Of a DNA stretch of 12,372 bases, positions 1 through 8,130 are shown one piece after another (position 1 is the first letter of the stretch; each line of letters starts with the position of its first letter). Both the position numbers and the translations under genes were made by a program. Under the pieces are notes generated by a model. It was not told where the DNA came from. It made no database searches and worked only from the letters and a program-made list of their open reading frames with translations. The DNA is from Flavobacteriales bacterium UBA5869 (GTDB taxonomy: Bacteria; Bacteroidota; Bacteroidia; Flavobacteriales_D; Crocinitomicaceae). The stretch is from positions 8,949 through 21,320 of the forward strand of contig DJFP01000088.1 of assembly GCA_002432565.1 (NCBI GenBank), written 5' to 3'.

Positions 1-140
1 CATGTTCGTCGGGGCAATACCGTTCCTCTTTTGGAATCGGGTTGCAAATCTAATAATTCCTTTGTTCAATTTGCAAGGTTTCGCGGACTTTTTTTTGTTT
101 TTTTTCGATTTAAACGATTGAGCCTGGCGTTGTCTATCCA
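1..140. other. Left-edge non-coding stretch downstream of mutS
   Basis: I can support no gene here. On the plus strand one frame is open from the window edge to a TAA at 142-144, but its translation is low-complexity (Phe-rich over the T-tracts) and matches nothing I recognise. It could be the tail of a gene entering from the left or pure chance. The stretch contains an inverted repeat, TTGCAAAT (42-49) with ATTTGCAA (69-76), and two runs of eight T separated by one G (89-105). A T-tract on the plus strand would suit termination of a plus-strand transcript coming from the left, but no GC-rich stem directly precedes it. Confidence 0.3.
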
Positions 141-2765
141 TTAACCTCCCGTTAACTTCTTGATTTCGTTTAATTTCATCAGTGCTTCCACAGGTGTTAA
201 TGTATTGATGTCAATTGAAACCAATTGATCGTGGATCTGCTCCAGGACCGGATCGTTTAGCTGAAAGAAACTCAACTGCATGTCGGAAGTATTTCCTGCA
301 TGTACCACTACATCTTTTACGGATTTTACTTCGCTGGAGCGGTGGTTCAATTCCAATTGTTCCAGCATCAATTCTGCCCGTTGAATAACCTTATTCGGCA
401 TTCCGGCCAGTTTTGCCACGTGGATACCGAAGCTGTGTTCGCTCCCGCCTTCCACCAGTTTGCGTAAAAAGATGATTTTTTGTCCCACTTCTTTAACGCT
501 TACGTTGTAATTGTGGATGCGCGGGAATTGGACCGCCATCTCATTCAATTCGTGGTAGTGGGTAGCGAAAAGTGTTTTTCCCTTCGCTTGTGGAAACTCG
601 TGAATGTATTCGGCTATGGCCCATGCAATGGAAATTCCGTCGTAGGTACTGGTCCCGCGGCCGATTTCATCCAGCAGGATCAAGCTGCGGTCCGAAAGGT
701 TGTTCAAAATGCTGGATGTTTCGTTCATTTCGACCATGAAGGTGGATTCTCCCGAGGAAATGTTGTCCGAAGCACCGACGCGTGTGAATACTTTGTCTAC
801 AATCCCTAAAATTGCAGTGTCTGCCGGTACAAAACTTCCCATTTGTGCCATGAGTACGATCAAAGCCGTTTGCCGCAGCAAAGCACTTTTCCCCGACATG
901 TTCGGTCCGGTGATCATAATGATCTGCTGTTCTTCCTTGTCCAGGTAAACGTCATTCGGTACGTATTCTTCTCCGGGTTTTAATTGTCCTTCAATGACAG
1001 GATGACGTCCGTTTTTAATATCGATCACATAACTGTCGTTGACAACCGGTCTTGCGTAATTCTTTCTCACTGCCAGGTCAGCAAAGCCGGTAAGGCAGTC
1101 TAATTGTGCAATCAGGTAGGCATTTCGCTGGATCTGCCCCACAAAAGTGCTCAGTTTTTGCACCAGTTCGAAATACAACTGTGCCTCGATGGCAGCGATC
1201 TTGTCTTCGGCTCCCAGGATTTTTGTTTCGTATTCCTTTAGTTCAGGAGTAATGTAGCGCTCGGCACTTACGAGTGTCTGCTTGCGGATCCATTCTTCCG
1301 GAACTTTGTCTTTATGGGTGTTACGTACTTCCAGGTAATACCCGAATACGTTATTGAATGCTACTTTCAGGCTTGGAATTCCGGTTTTCTCAGATTCGCG
1401 TTCCTGCATCGCTTCCAGGTAATCCTTACCGCTTTCAGAAATGGCGCGTAATTCATCCAGTTCGGCATGAACTCCGTTTGCAATAACGGGTCCTTTGCCC
1501 AGCATCACTGCCGGATCTTTCAACAAGAACTTTTCAACCGACTGAATGAATTCTTCACACGGTTCAATGCGTTTTGAAAGCTGTCCCAACAATGCACTTT
1601 CACTCTGCGAACAAGCATCGCGGAGCGGTGTCATATGCTCTAAGATGCGCGAAAGCACCCGTAATTCTTTGGGATGGATTCTGCCGACAGCCACTTTGGA
1701 GATCAGGCGTTCCATGTCACCAATCTCACTTAGTTCATGTTCGATCTCAGCGCGAAGACTGCTCTTTTCTGCCAAATCGGCAACGGCATCCACACGCAGA
1801 TTGATTTGTTCCGGGTGTTTCAGCGGCATGACTATCCAGCGTTTCAGCAACCGGTCGCCCATGGGTGTTTTAGTTCCGTTTACAACGTCGAACAGGGTTT
1901 TACCACCTTCATTCAAAGGAGCAATCAGTTCCAGGTTACGAATGGTGAAACGGTCGAGCCACACGAATTTTTCTTCTTCAATACGTTGGATCTGGGTAAT
2001 ATGTCCCAGTTTATCGTGTTGTGTTTCTCCCAGGTAATGAAGGATTGCTCCGGAAGCAACAATTCCCTGCTCCAGGTCGTCAATCCCGAATCCTTTCATA
2101 GAATTGGTCTGGAAATGCCCGGTTAGTTTTTCTTTTCCGAAATCGGAAGTGAAAACCCAGTCGTCCAGGCGAAACGTGTAATATTTCGTTCCGAAAAGTT
2201 CCTGGAAAAGCGAGTGTTTATTCTTTTGGTAAATGATCTCACTGGGTTCGAAGCCCTGGATCAGTTTATTGATGTATTCCGTATTTCCCTGTGCGGTGAA
2301 GAATTCCCCCGTTGTTACGTCCAGGAATGAAATTCCGTGTATATCTTTTCCGAAATGGACTGCTGCCAAAAAGTTATTGTGGTGCCCGTCCAGGATCTTG
2401 TCGCTGAAAGCAATTCCCGGAGTTACCAATTCGGTTACCCCGCGTTTGACGATCGTTTTGGTCATTTTCGGATCTTCCAGCTGATCGCAGATGGCCACCC
2501 TGTGCCCTGCACGTACCAGTTTTGGAAGGTAAGATTCCAATGAATGGTGCGGAAACCCGGCAAGTTCTATTTCGGAAGGTGATCCTGCACCTCTTTTTGT
2601 CAGAACAATTCCGAGTGTTTTGGATGCCGTGATGGCATCTTCACCAAACGTTTCGTAGAAATCCCCGACGCGGAAAAGCAGCAAAGCTTGTGGGTGTTTT
2701 GCTTTGATCTCATTGTATTGCTTCATTAAGGGCGTTTCTGCCGGATCTTTTTCTTTCTTTGCCAC
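141..2765 (-). CDS. mutS: DNA mismatch repair protein MutS
   Basis: MutS recognises mispaired and unpaired bases and recruits MutL in an ATP-dependent manner in the cytoplasm. All landmarks are present. The mismatch-wedging Phe-Tyr-Glu motif (GDFYETFG) has Phe36 and Glu38 when counted from the GTG at 2763-2765, exactly the E. coli MutS numbering. Connector, lever and clamp regions follow. The ABC-type ATPase has Walker A GPNMSGKS near residue 620, the signature stretch [11 protein letters not shown], Walker [13 protein letters not shown] near residue 698, and the ATHYHEL switch histidine. The length of about 874 residues is normal (E. coli 853) and the C-terminus is intact. The reading frame extends upstream to a TTG at 2804. 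I prefer the GTG because it restores the family N-terminus (AKKEK...TPLMKQY) and because a promoter box at 2790-2797 lies between the two starts. No clear Shine-Dalgarno is seen, as is usual in Bacteroidota. It appears to be transcribed alone, 83 bases or more from its upstream neighbour. Confidence 0.98.
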   Translation of the reverse strand: MAKKEKDPAETPLMKQYNEIKAKHPQALLLFRVGDFYETFGEDAITASKTLGIVLTKRGAGSPSEIELAGFPHHSLESYLPKLVRAGHRVAICDQLEDPKMTKTIVKRGVTELVTPGIAFSDKILDGHHNNFLAAVHFGKDIHGISFLDVTTGEFFTAQGNTEYINKLIQGFEPSEIIYQKNKHSLFQELFGTKYYTFRLDDWVFTSDFGKEKLTGHFQTNSMKGFGIDDLEQGIVASGAILHYLGETQHDKLGHITQIQRIEEEKFVWLDRFTIRNLELIAPLNEGGKTLFDVVNGTKTPMGDRLLKRWIVMPLKHPEQINLRVDAVADLAEKSSLRAEIEHELSEIGDMERLISKVAVGRIHPKELRVLSRILEHMTPLRDACSQSESALLGQLSKRIEPCEEFIQSVEKFLLKDPAVMLGKGPVIANGVHAELDELRAISESGKDYLEAMQERESEKTGIPSLKVAFNNVFGYYLEVRNTHKDKVPEEWIRKQTLVSAERYITPELKEYETKILGAEDKIAAIEAQLYFELVQKLSTFVGQIQRNAYLIAQLDCLTGFADLAVRKNYARPVVNDSYVIDIKNGRHPVIEGQLKPGEEYVPNDVYLDKEEQQIIMITGPNMSGKSALLRQTALIVLMAQMGSFVPADTAILGIVDKVFTRVGASDNISSGESTFMVEMNETSSILNNLSDRSLILLDEIGRGTSTYDGISIAWAIAEYIHEFPQAKGKTLFATHYHELNEMAVQFPRIHNYNVSVKEVGQKIIFLRKLVEGGSEHSFGIHVAKLAGMPNKVIQRAELMLEQLELNHRSSEVKSVKDVVVHAGNTSDMQLSFFQLNDPVLEQIHDQLVSIDINTLTPVEALMKLNEIKKLTGG

Positions 2766-2789
2766 GCAGGTATGAATTATGGAATGGCT

Positions 2790-2821
2790 CAAATTTACTA
2801 TCAAAGAAGCAAGGAGCGCAA
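2790..2821 (-). promoter_or_regulatory. Probable mutS promoter (Bacteroidota -33/-7 type)
   Basis: On the minus strand TAAATTTG (2797-2790) matches the Bacteroidota -7 consensus TAnnTTTG exactly. A TTG at 2821-2819 lies 21 bases upstream, within the usual -33 spacing. Transcription would begin near 2786, giving a leader of about 20 bases before the GTG at 2765. The TTG codon at 2804 would then be untranscribed. The consensus is established knowledge; its use here is inferred. Confidence 0.6.
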
Positions 2822-2887
2822 TTTTTGTTTTTCATAGTTTTCAACATTATCCAATTTTAAGTTGAATCCTTTCGAAGAAACAAAACA

Positions 2888-3574
2888 TTAGAATGAGCCG
2901 AGTCCCCAGGCCAATAATAACAATCCGATCACGAATGTGATGGTGGCTAGGGAGGCGATCATCCCGAAATAACCGAAAAAATTCAGGCGGTATGCCGACT
3001 TATCCCTCCGGTACTTATCAACCGAAATAATCCCGAATATCAAAGCCAGGAGAATCATAAATCCGGCAGCTACAAAGAAGTAGGGTGATGTTGCAAGAAC
3101 AATTCCCAAGATTGCAAGTGTCAGGGAGCTGAAATAAAGTCCGAAAGACATGACTCCGAAAAGCTCAAATACTTTCCGTTCTTCTGTTTCCCAGGTCCCT
3201 TTTACGCTTTTCTGATGAACAGGTGAAGTGATTTCATGATTCTGGGGTTCCATTGAGTAGATCGAAACTGGGTTTTCAGATGGTATAATTGGTTCTGCCA
3301 TACTTTCCCGTAACTCCGGTTCGGGAACACGTTCGGGGTTTGTTTTTTCAGTTTCCGGAACCAGGTTGCTTTCGAAAGGTGTTTCCGCAACAAGATCTGC
3401 TTGTCGTTGGATTTGGGTTATGCGGTCCGCAGTTTCTTCAGCGTCCTTTTCGGATACTTTTTTCTTCTTCCATTCAATGTAGTATCCGGTTTGGAATAAG
3501 CGTTTTTCAATGGTGCACCCGCTGATTAACAGTATTGCGGAAACAAAGGAAATTAAGATGGTTTTTGTTTTCAT
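2888..3574 (-). CDS. Lipoprotein with three C-terminal membrane segments (paralog of neighbour)
   Basis: I do not recognise a named family. The protein has 228 residues. Residues 1-20 form a lipoprotein signal peptide ending in the lipobox LISGC, with Cys20 as lipid-attachment site. The mature start is CTIEKRLFQTGYYIEWKKK, a Cys/Lys-Arg/Gly-Tyr/Glu-Trp pattern shared with the adjacent gene. Residues about 41-135 are a charged, Glu/Pro/Ser-rich linker that looks disordered. Three hydrophobic segments follow at about 139-161, 164-184 and 199-223. Between the last two is a basic loop (DKYRRDKSAYRLNFFGYFG) also conserved in the neighbour. It starts 12 bases after the stop of the upstream gene, so the two are almost certainly co-transcribed. 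A protein both lipidated and anchored by several membrane spans would sit in the inner membrane with its linker in the periplasm; this topology is inferred. Function is unknown. Confidence 0.85.
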   Translation of the reverse strand: MKTKTILISFVSAILLISGCTIEKRLFQTGYYIEWKKKKVSEKDAEETADRITQIQRQADLVAETPFESNLVPETEKTNPERVPEPELRESMAEPIIPSENPVSIYSMEPQNHEITSPVHQKSVKGTWETEERKVFELFGVMSFGLYFSSLTLAILGIVLATSPYFFVAAGFMILLALIFGIISVDKYRRDKSAYRLNFFGYFGMIASLATITFVIGLLLLAWGLGSF

Positions 3575-3586
3575 GCTGTTTTTGCG

Positions 3587-4303
3587 TTATTCAGGCCATC
3601 CTGATAGGAAGAGGATTGCGGTTATTGTTAGTATGAAAATTCCTAAAACAAGCGTCCCGGCTGAAGCAAATAATCCGAAATACCCGAAGAAATTCCCCTC
3701 GTAAAGTTCCCTGTTCCTGCGGAATTTTACCGCGGAAACGATTCCAAGGATTAGGGCCGTTAATAATAAAAGTGCCGTGAAACCGAGAACAGCTATGGGA
3801 TTGGTGGCAACTATTGCACAAAGTCCTAATCCCAATCCAAGGAAATAAAATACGAAGGAAGCAATTCCAGTGGGTTCAAATTTTTGGGGAGTAGTCTGTG
3901 TTTGGGGATTTTCATCCTTTTGGTTTACCAAAGTTGGTTTCGTAGATCGTAATTCCGAAACTGATTCGGGTAATTTCATTTTGGATGAAGAAGCATTCGA
4001 TTGATCGGAAGTTTTGGTTTCTGAGTAGAGCGGTATGCTTTCAGCTTCGGTGTTTTCAGGGATCAGTGAATTTATTGCCGTATGTTCTTCGATTGTTGGT
4101 TTTTCTTCCCGTTTTTGTCTTTCGGAATAGTGGTCAGAAGAATTATGAAGACCGGTTATTTCCTCTGAAACTTTATCGAAATGCGCTTTTTTCTTCCACT
4201 CTATGTGATAACCCTTTTGAAAAACCCGTTTTTCAATGGTGCAGTTGGTGAACAATGTGCATACACATGTGCCAAGAATAATAGCGATTAATTTAGTCGT
4301 CAT
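3587..4303 (-). CDS. Lipoprotein with three C-terminal membrane segments (first of tandem pair)
   Basis: This 238-residue protein has the same architecture as the gene downstream of it and clearly arose with it by duplication. The signal peptide ends LFTNC, with Cys21 as the presumed lipidated residue; Asn at -1 departs from the usual Gly/Ala/Ser, so lipidation is slightly less certain. The mature start, CTIEKRVFQKGYHIEWKKK, is nearly identical to the paralog. A low-complexity linker rich in Glu, Ser, Thr and Lys runs from about residue 40 to 143. Hydrophobic segments lie at about 145-166, 168-189 and 205-233. The loop KFRRNRELYEGNFFGYFG matches the paralog at K-[YF]-R-R and NFFGYFG. The two proteins agree at both ends but have unrelated linkers. 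It is divergent from the RNA methyltransferase with 39 bases between starts. No function is assigned. Confidence 0.85.
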   Translation of the reverse strand: MTTKLIAIILGTCVCTLFTNCTIEKRVFQKGYHIEWKKKAHFDKVSEEITGLHNSSDHYSERQKREEKPTIEEHTAINSLIPENTEAESIPLYSETKTSDQSNASSSKMKLPESVSELRSTKPTLVNQKDENPQTQTTPQKFEPTGIASFVFYFLGLGLGLCAIVATNPIAVLGFTALLLLTALILGIVSAVKFRRNRELYEGNFFGYFGLFASAGTLVLGIFILTITAILFLSGWPE

Positions 4304-4330
4304 GTGGATAAGATTACATTCGAATATAAT

Positions 4331-4338
4331 TAAATTTG
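4331..4338 (+). promoter_or_regulatory. -7 promoter box of the RNA methyltransferase gene
   Basis: TAAATTTG is an exact TAnnTTTG match. It ends only four bases before the ATG at 4343. With the -7 box centred seven bases before the start point, the mRNA would begin at about 4342, so the message would be leaderless or nearly so. No good -33 TTG is seen at the expected distance, which lowers confidence. Confidence 0.45.
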
Positions 4339-4342
4339 TCCA

Positions 4343-4873
4343 ATGAACCGGAAATTGAAATTGTGGGAGCTTGACCGCGTAGACGAACAGACTTTTAAAG
4401 GCCAGGAAAAATTCCCTTTGATTATTGTTCTGAACGATATTCGCAGTTTGAATAACATCGGTTCTTTTTTTCGGACAGCAGATGCATTTAATGTGGAGAA
4501 GATCTATTTATGCGGGATCACTGCGCAGCCGCCGCACCGGGAAATTCATAAAACGGCACTTGGAGCAACAGATACCATCGATTGGGAATACCGGAAAGAT
4601 ATCAATGAACTCGTTTCGGAATTAAAGCAGGATGGAATAGCTGTCTGCAGTATTGAACAGGCAGAGAAAACTGTTTTGCTGCACGAGATCGGGAATCTGA
4701 GTGATCGGAAATTTGCATTGGTTTTCGGAAATGAAGTAGATGGGGTGGACCAATCCGTTATTGATGCTTCTGATTACATCCTTGAAATTCCGCAGTTCGG
4801 TACCAAGCACAGTCTGAATGTTTCTGTATGCGCAGGAATAGTATTGTGGGAATTCACTAAGAAATTTATTTGA
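4343..4873 (+). CDS. SpoU/TrmH-family RNA 2'-O-methyltransferase
   Basis: This is an S-adenosylmethionine-dependent methyltransferase of the SPOUT superfamily, expected to methylate a ribose 2'-OH in tRNA or rRNA. All three SpoU motifs are visible in 176 residues. Motif 1 is LNDIRSLNNIGSFFRTADAF (30-49), whose Arg44 corresponds to the catalytic arginine of TrmH. Motif 2 is LVFGNEVDGVD (126-136). Motif 3 is IPQFGTKHSLNVSVCAGIVL (149-168), which with motif 2 forms the trefoil-knot SAM site. It consists of the catalytic domain with only a short N-terminal lead and no separate RNA-binding extension, as in the small TrmH-like proteins common in Bacteroidota. The exact RNA target cannot be read from sequence; a position-18 tRNA guanosine activity like TrmH is one possibility. 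It is transcribed alone and convergent with the glycosyltransferase. Confidence 0.93.
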   Translation: MNRKLKLWELDRVDEQTFKGQEKFPLIIVLNDIRSLNNIGSFFRTADAFNVEKIYLCGITAQPPHREIHKTALGATDTIDWEYRKDINELVSELKQDGIAVCSIEQAEKTVLLHEIGNLSDRKFALVFGNEVDGVDQSVIDASDYILEIPQFGTKHSLNVSVCAGIVLWEFTKKFI

Positions 4874-4881
4874 AAAATTAC

Positions 4882-4959
4882 CTTCAACTCCGCTTATTGA
4901 ACTTTTTCATCGATTTTAGTTGCTGAAGTTCAACAGAAGGAGACTGAGCGGAGTCGAAG
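4882..4959. repeat. 78-bp terminal-inverted-repeat element, copy 1
   Basis: The ends are CTTCAACTCCGCT (4882-4894) and its inverted partner AGCGGAGTCGAAG (4947-4959), with one mismatch over 13 bases. A nested perfect inverted repeat lies inside: TTGAACTT (4897-4904) with AAGTTCAA (4926-4933). The minus strand contains the 17-mer CTTCGACTCCGCTCAGT, which recurs exactly at 9016-9032. The element fills the gap between two convergent genes and may serve as a bidirectional terminator. It looks like a non-autonomous palindromic (REP- or MITE-like) repeat; no mobilising transposase is in the window. Confidence 0.75.
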
Positions 4960-4962
4960 TCT

Positions 4963-6948
4963 CTATTCGAAAATCGGTTCGTATAGCGCGTAGGTCAGCG
5001 GATTGTCTTTTCTGTAAATTACCTGGAAAGAGAGAATTTTCAAGGGTTTTTTATCCCGGTTCCAAATAAATGTATTCAAGGTCGGGTTTTCAAATTGCTT
5101 GTAATTGAGGTCAATGAATTTGATGGATTGTACCAAAGTCACAGTGCTGTCCTTTAGGTTAATCGTGTGCCTGGAAGCAGGAGTGCCGCGGAATATAAGG
5201 ACAGAATCTTTCGATTGGATATTCAGCACCAGCAAAGGTTCTTGTTTTAGATCCGAAAGTTTCAGTTTTACGACAACATCCACCAAATCGGAAGGTCTTT
5301 TTACCAGCTTGCTCAGTTCTTTGGCGTAGCCCGGTCCCCATTCTTCATCCTTCTCAAAATGATAGCTGCCATCATACCATTTCCCTGGGTTGTAACCGTT
5401 GAAAAGATGTTTGTTTTTGACAATATCTGCGATAGGTTTTTCGCTGGCCTTCTCTTTGGAAAGGAAAAGGGTGGAAGCCGAGAAATAATTCTTTTGCCAG
5501 ATAATGTGCGGGTATTTTTGAAGGACTATTGCCCGGTAAGTCGGTGGAAGGGAAGATGTGGCGCCCAGGTAAAAATAGTCGTTGTCCGAATGCTTTTCCA
5601 GGAATGCTTCCAGGTCTTTCTCCGTAAATTCCGGAACAGTAATAAATTTCACCTTTTTAGGAATGTGTAAGTCACCTCTTTCGGAATAAAAACGGGTTTT
5701 AGGCTCGTCGGAGAAAATGAGCGCATACGCCGATTCTTTGTCTACATTCACAACATCCAATACCAATTGGTTGAACGGTGTTTTGTAAAATACCCGGTAG
5801 TACTGACGCTGGAAAATCAATGCATAAATATTCAGTACCGCAATGATCAGTACCAGTGCTAAATTCAATTGTTTGCTCTGTTCCTTTGCCCATCCGAATA
5901 AAAAGATAAGCAGGAAAGGATAAGCGAAGATGAGCACGGAAGTTTGTAATACAGGTGCCACATAAATGGAATAGAAATATCCTACTGCATAAACGGAAAA
6001 GAAAATTATTCCTGCAAAAAGAATAGCTTTAGAGTTTCGTTCAACAACCTTTCCGGAAATTCTGGTCCAAACGATAATTCCGGCATAAATCAAAACCAAC
6101 AGCGTGGAAAACTGGAAAACGTAATAGATATAATGCGGTAAAAAAGAAGGATCGGGTTTTCCCAGCCAGCCGGCTAAACCTCCCATTTTGAGTTGTGCGG
6201 AAAGGATCGTAAAATGAGGTGAATACAAAACCACGGCTGCCAGGCAAAGCAGTAAGTACTTCCAAAGAAAATCCCTGAACGTATAAATAATCCCGAAGAT
6301 GCCGATAAGTCCGGCGGTGAGCATGCTGAAATGATGATTGTATGCACACAGCGCGGCGGCAATAGGAAACCAGATGAGGTGTTTTCGCGCATAATTCTTA
6401 AAGAACACGATTTCTCCCCAGTGATAAGCAAACAGCAAAGTAAAAAAGAAGCCGGAGGTATAAGGTCTTGCGATCTGGCTGTACATCAGCGGATATTGAC
6501 TGGTGGCAAGGATGACTGCAACAATAAGTCCGGTAGTGATATTCGACCAGCGTTTCCCGATTTTATACCCGAAATAAACACCACCGACACCCGAAAGGAT
6601 AAAGGGAAGTTTAACCACCCATTCGGAAGTTCCGAACAACCCGGTCCAGTAATATAGGAAAACCTGGACAAAAGCCGGATGCCCGTCTACTTTTACGCCT
6701 TTAGCTATCAGCTCGCTGAAAGAATCGAACCGGGTGCGCAATAATCCGCTGAGCTCATCATGCATATAAGGAATTGAGAACAGGTCATAGCATCTTAAAA
6801 TAAGAGCGAGCAGAAGAATTCCGATAATAATGGAATGTTCTTTTAGAAGACCTGTAATATTGCTCTTAGTTGATCCGATCACATGAATGCTTTTAACAAA
6901 AATAGTAAAGCTTCCGGTTTTTTGGTTTTTAGCTTGGATTTCTAACAT
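4963..6948 (-). CDS. GT-C fold membrane glycosyltransferase (PMT/ArnT-like, family 39-type)
   Basis: This is a 661-residue integral membrane protein resembling the dolichyl-phosphate-mannose/ArnT-type transferases, which move a sugar from a polyprenyl-phosphate donor to a protein, lipid or glycan acceptor outside the inner membrane. A first hydrophobic segment at about 39-55 is followed by an extracytoplasmic loop with the acidic pair Asp64-Glu65 (YMHDELSGLLR), placed like the catalytic acid of GT-C enzymes. Then come DGHP (88-91), LPFILSGVGGVYFGYKIG (114-131) and ARPYT (160-164), typical of this superfamily. Roughly ten more hydrophobic stretches run to about residue 379. Residues about 385-661 are a soluble, beta-rich tail, presumably periplasmic, with no motif I can name. 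Donor and acceptor are unknown, and no polysaccharide cluster surrounds it. The ATG at 6946-6948 is the only sensible methionine start before the first membrane segment. No convincing promoter is seen in the 81 bases before it. Confidence 0.85.
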   Translation of the reverse strand: MLEIQAKNQKTGSFTIFVKSIHVIGSTKSNITGLLKEHSIIIGILLLALILRCYDLFSIPYMHDELSGLLRTRFDSFSELIAKGVKVDGHPAFVQVFLYYWTGLFGTSEWVVKLPFILSGVGGVYFGYKIGKRWSNITTGLIVAVILATSQYPLMYSQIARPYTSGFFFTLLFAYHWGEIVFFKNYARKHLIWFPIAAALCAYNHHFSMLTAGLIGIFGIIYTFRDFLWKYLLLCLAAVVLYSPHFTILSAQLKMGGLAGWLGKPDPSFLPHYIYYVFQFSTLLVLIYAGIIVWTRISGKVVERNSKAILFAGIIFFSVYAVGYFYSIYVAPVLQTSVLIFAYPFLLIFLFGWAKEQSKQLNLALVLIIAVLNIYALIFQRQYYRVFYKTPFNQLVLDVVNVDKESAYALIFSDEPKTRFYSERGDLHIPKKVKFITVPEFTEKDLEAFLEKHSDNDYFYLGATSSLPPTYRAIVLQKYPHIIWQKNYFSASTLFLSKEKASEKPIADIVKNKHLFNGYNPGKWYDGSYHFEKDEEWGPGYAKELSKLVKRPSDLVDVVVKLKLSDLKQEPLLVLNIQSKDSVLIFRGTPASRHTINLKDSTVTLVQSIKFIDLNYKQFENPTLNTFIWNRDKKPLKILSFQVIYRKDNPLTYALYEPIFE

Positions 6949-7001
6949 GAAAGGAGGTTGAATTACCCTTTTTTAGCGATTCCTATCTGGGAAACTATCT
7001 T

Positions 7002-7009
7002 TATTTTTG
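7002..7009 (+). promoter_or_regulatory. -7 promoter box of the ferredoxin-NADP reductase gene
   Basis: TATTTTTG matches TAnnTTTG exactly. A start point near 7013 gives a 17-base leader to the ATG at 7030. No good -33 TTG is visible. Its position argues against the alternative TTG start at 6958, which would lie upstream of the promoter. Confidence 0.45.
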
Positions 7010-7029
7010 TAACACTTTTTATAGAACTA

Positions 7030-8040
7030 ATGATTGAAACTGATATAATTATAATCGGTGCTGGTCCGGTGGGACTTTTCACAGTGTTTGAAGCGGGATT
7101 GTTGAAATTACGCTGTCATTTGATTGATTCTTTGCCTCAGCCGGGAGGGCAGTGTTCAGAGATCTATCCTAAAAAACCGATTTACGATATTCCCGGATTT
7201 CCATCCGTTTTGGCCGGTGACCTGATTGATAACCTGATGGAACAGGCAGCGCCGTTTAAACCAGGATTTACTTTGGGAGAAGCTGCAATGACTATTGAAA
7301 AAACAGAGGATGAGAAATTCATTGTGACAACCGTAAAGGGAACAAAGCATTTGGCTCCGATTGTTATGATTGCCGGTGGATTGGGAGTTTTCGAACCACG
7401 TAAACCACCTATTTCAAACATTGCAGACTTTGAAGACAAAGGAGTCGAATACATCATCAAAGATCCGGAGTTTTACAGGGGGAAACGCTGTGTGATCGCC
7501 GGTGGCGGAGATTCCGCATTGGATTGGTCCATCTTCCTGGCAGAAAAGAAAATTGCAAAAGAGGTAGTGCTTGTTCACCGAAGTGCTTCTTTCCGCGGAC
7601 ATTTGGATTCCGTACAAAAGGTGATTGATATGGCTGAAAACGGCCAGATCAACCTGATCACAGAAGCCGAGGTTGTGGGGCTAGCAGGAAATGGTTCTTT
7701 GACCCAGGTAAAAATCCAGCACAATACACAGGGCGAAATGATCCGTGAAACAGATCATTTTATTCCTTTGTTCGGATTGAAACCGTCTTTAGGTCCGATT
7801 GCCGACTGGGGATTGGAGATTGAAAAGAATGCAATCAAAGTAGATACGCTTGATTATTCAACAAATATTCCGGGAATTTATGCCATCGGTGATGTAAATA
7901 CCTATGAGAATAAGCTGAAACTGATTCTTTGCGGTTTCCATGAAGGCACGCTTGCTGTTCAATCGGCATTTGCACGCATTCACCCGGATAAGAAAAACAT
8001 TCTGAAATATACCACGGTGAACGGGGTTCAGGGATTTTAA
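7030..8040 (+). CDS. Ferredoxin/flavodoxin--NADP+ reductase, thioredoxin-reductase-like (type 2)
   Basis: This flavoenzyme transfers electrons between NADPH and ferredoxin or flavodoxin in the cytoplasm (EC 1.18.1.2, YumC-like class). In 336 residues it shows the FAD-binding GAGPVG (10-15), the family-typical GGQCSEIYPKKPIYDIPGFP stretch, the NADP-binding GGGDSALDW (about 158-166), and the second FAD motif, with GDVNTYENKLKL beginning at Gly287. The CxxC redox centre of true thioredoxin reductases is absent, and the C-terminal LILCGFHEGTLAVQSAF extension is present. Both features separate it from TrxB. The frame extends upstream to a TTG at 6958, but MIETDIIIIGAGPVG at 7030 is where the family begins, and a promoter box at 7002-7009 lies between them. 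It is divergent from the glycosyltransferase and is followed by a terminator-like hairpin 18 bases after its stop. It is probably monocistronic. Confidence 0.95.
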   Translation: MIETDIIIIGAGPVGLFTVFEAGLLKLRCHLIDSLPQPGGQCSEIYPKKPIYDIPGFPSVLAGDLIDNLMEQAAPFKPGFTLGEAAMTIEKTEDEKFIVTTVKGTKHLAPIVMIAGGLGVFEPRKPPISNIADFEDKGVEYIIKDPEFYRGKRCVIAGGGDSALDWSIFLAEKKIAKEVVLVHRSASFRGHLDSVQKVIDMAENGQINLITEAEVVGLAGNGSLTQVKIQHNTQGEMIRETDHFIPLFGLKPSLGPIADWGLEIEKNAIKVDTLDYSTNIPGIYAIGDVNTYENKLKLILCGFHEGTLAVQSAFARIHPDKKNILKYTTVNGVQGF

Positions 8041-8058
8041 GATCCATTCATGATTTCG

Positions 8059-8091
8059 GTGGGGACGCAATGCTTCGCGTCCCCACTTTTT
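8059..8091 (+). terminator. GC-rich hairpin plus T-run after the reductase gene (palindrome copy A)
   Basis: GTGGGGACGC (8059-8068) pairs perfectly with GCGTCCCCAC (8077-8086) across an eight-base loop and is followed by five T (8087-8091). This is the form of an intrinsic terminator and sits just past the reductase stop. It is also a member of a 28-nt palindromic repeat family, since a related copy lies 44 bases downstream at 8131-8158 (22 of 28 positions identical by eye). Confidence 0.7.
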
Positions 8092-8130
8092 ATGGAACAA
8101 TTTTTGTTTCAGTCAAACGTTAAAAAACAA

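Noticed and set aside
31..60. Possible tRNA T-arm (GGGTTGCAAATCT) at the left edge
   Set aside because: The loop lacks the TTC core and the flanking bases do not pair into a five-base stem.
480..2543. Several plus-strand open frames of 68-163 codons opposite mutS
   Set aside because: They overlap a fully intact conserved gene, overlap one another and resemble no protein. They are antisense shadows.
6949..6960. Strong Shine-Dalgarno-like GAAAGGAGG on the plus strand next to a TTG opening an upstream extension of the reductase frame
   Set aside because: The TTG touches the motif with no spacing, the extra 24 residues are not part of the family, and a -7 promoter box lies downstream at 7002-7009. 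ATG 7030 is the better start.
7030..8040. Thioredoxin reductase
   Set aside because: The NADP-domain CxxC is absent, and the GGQCSEIYP and C-terminal KLKLILCGFHEG signatures belong to the type-2 ferredoxin-NADP reductases.
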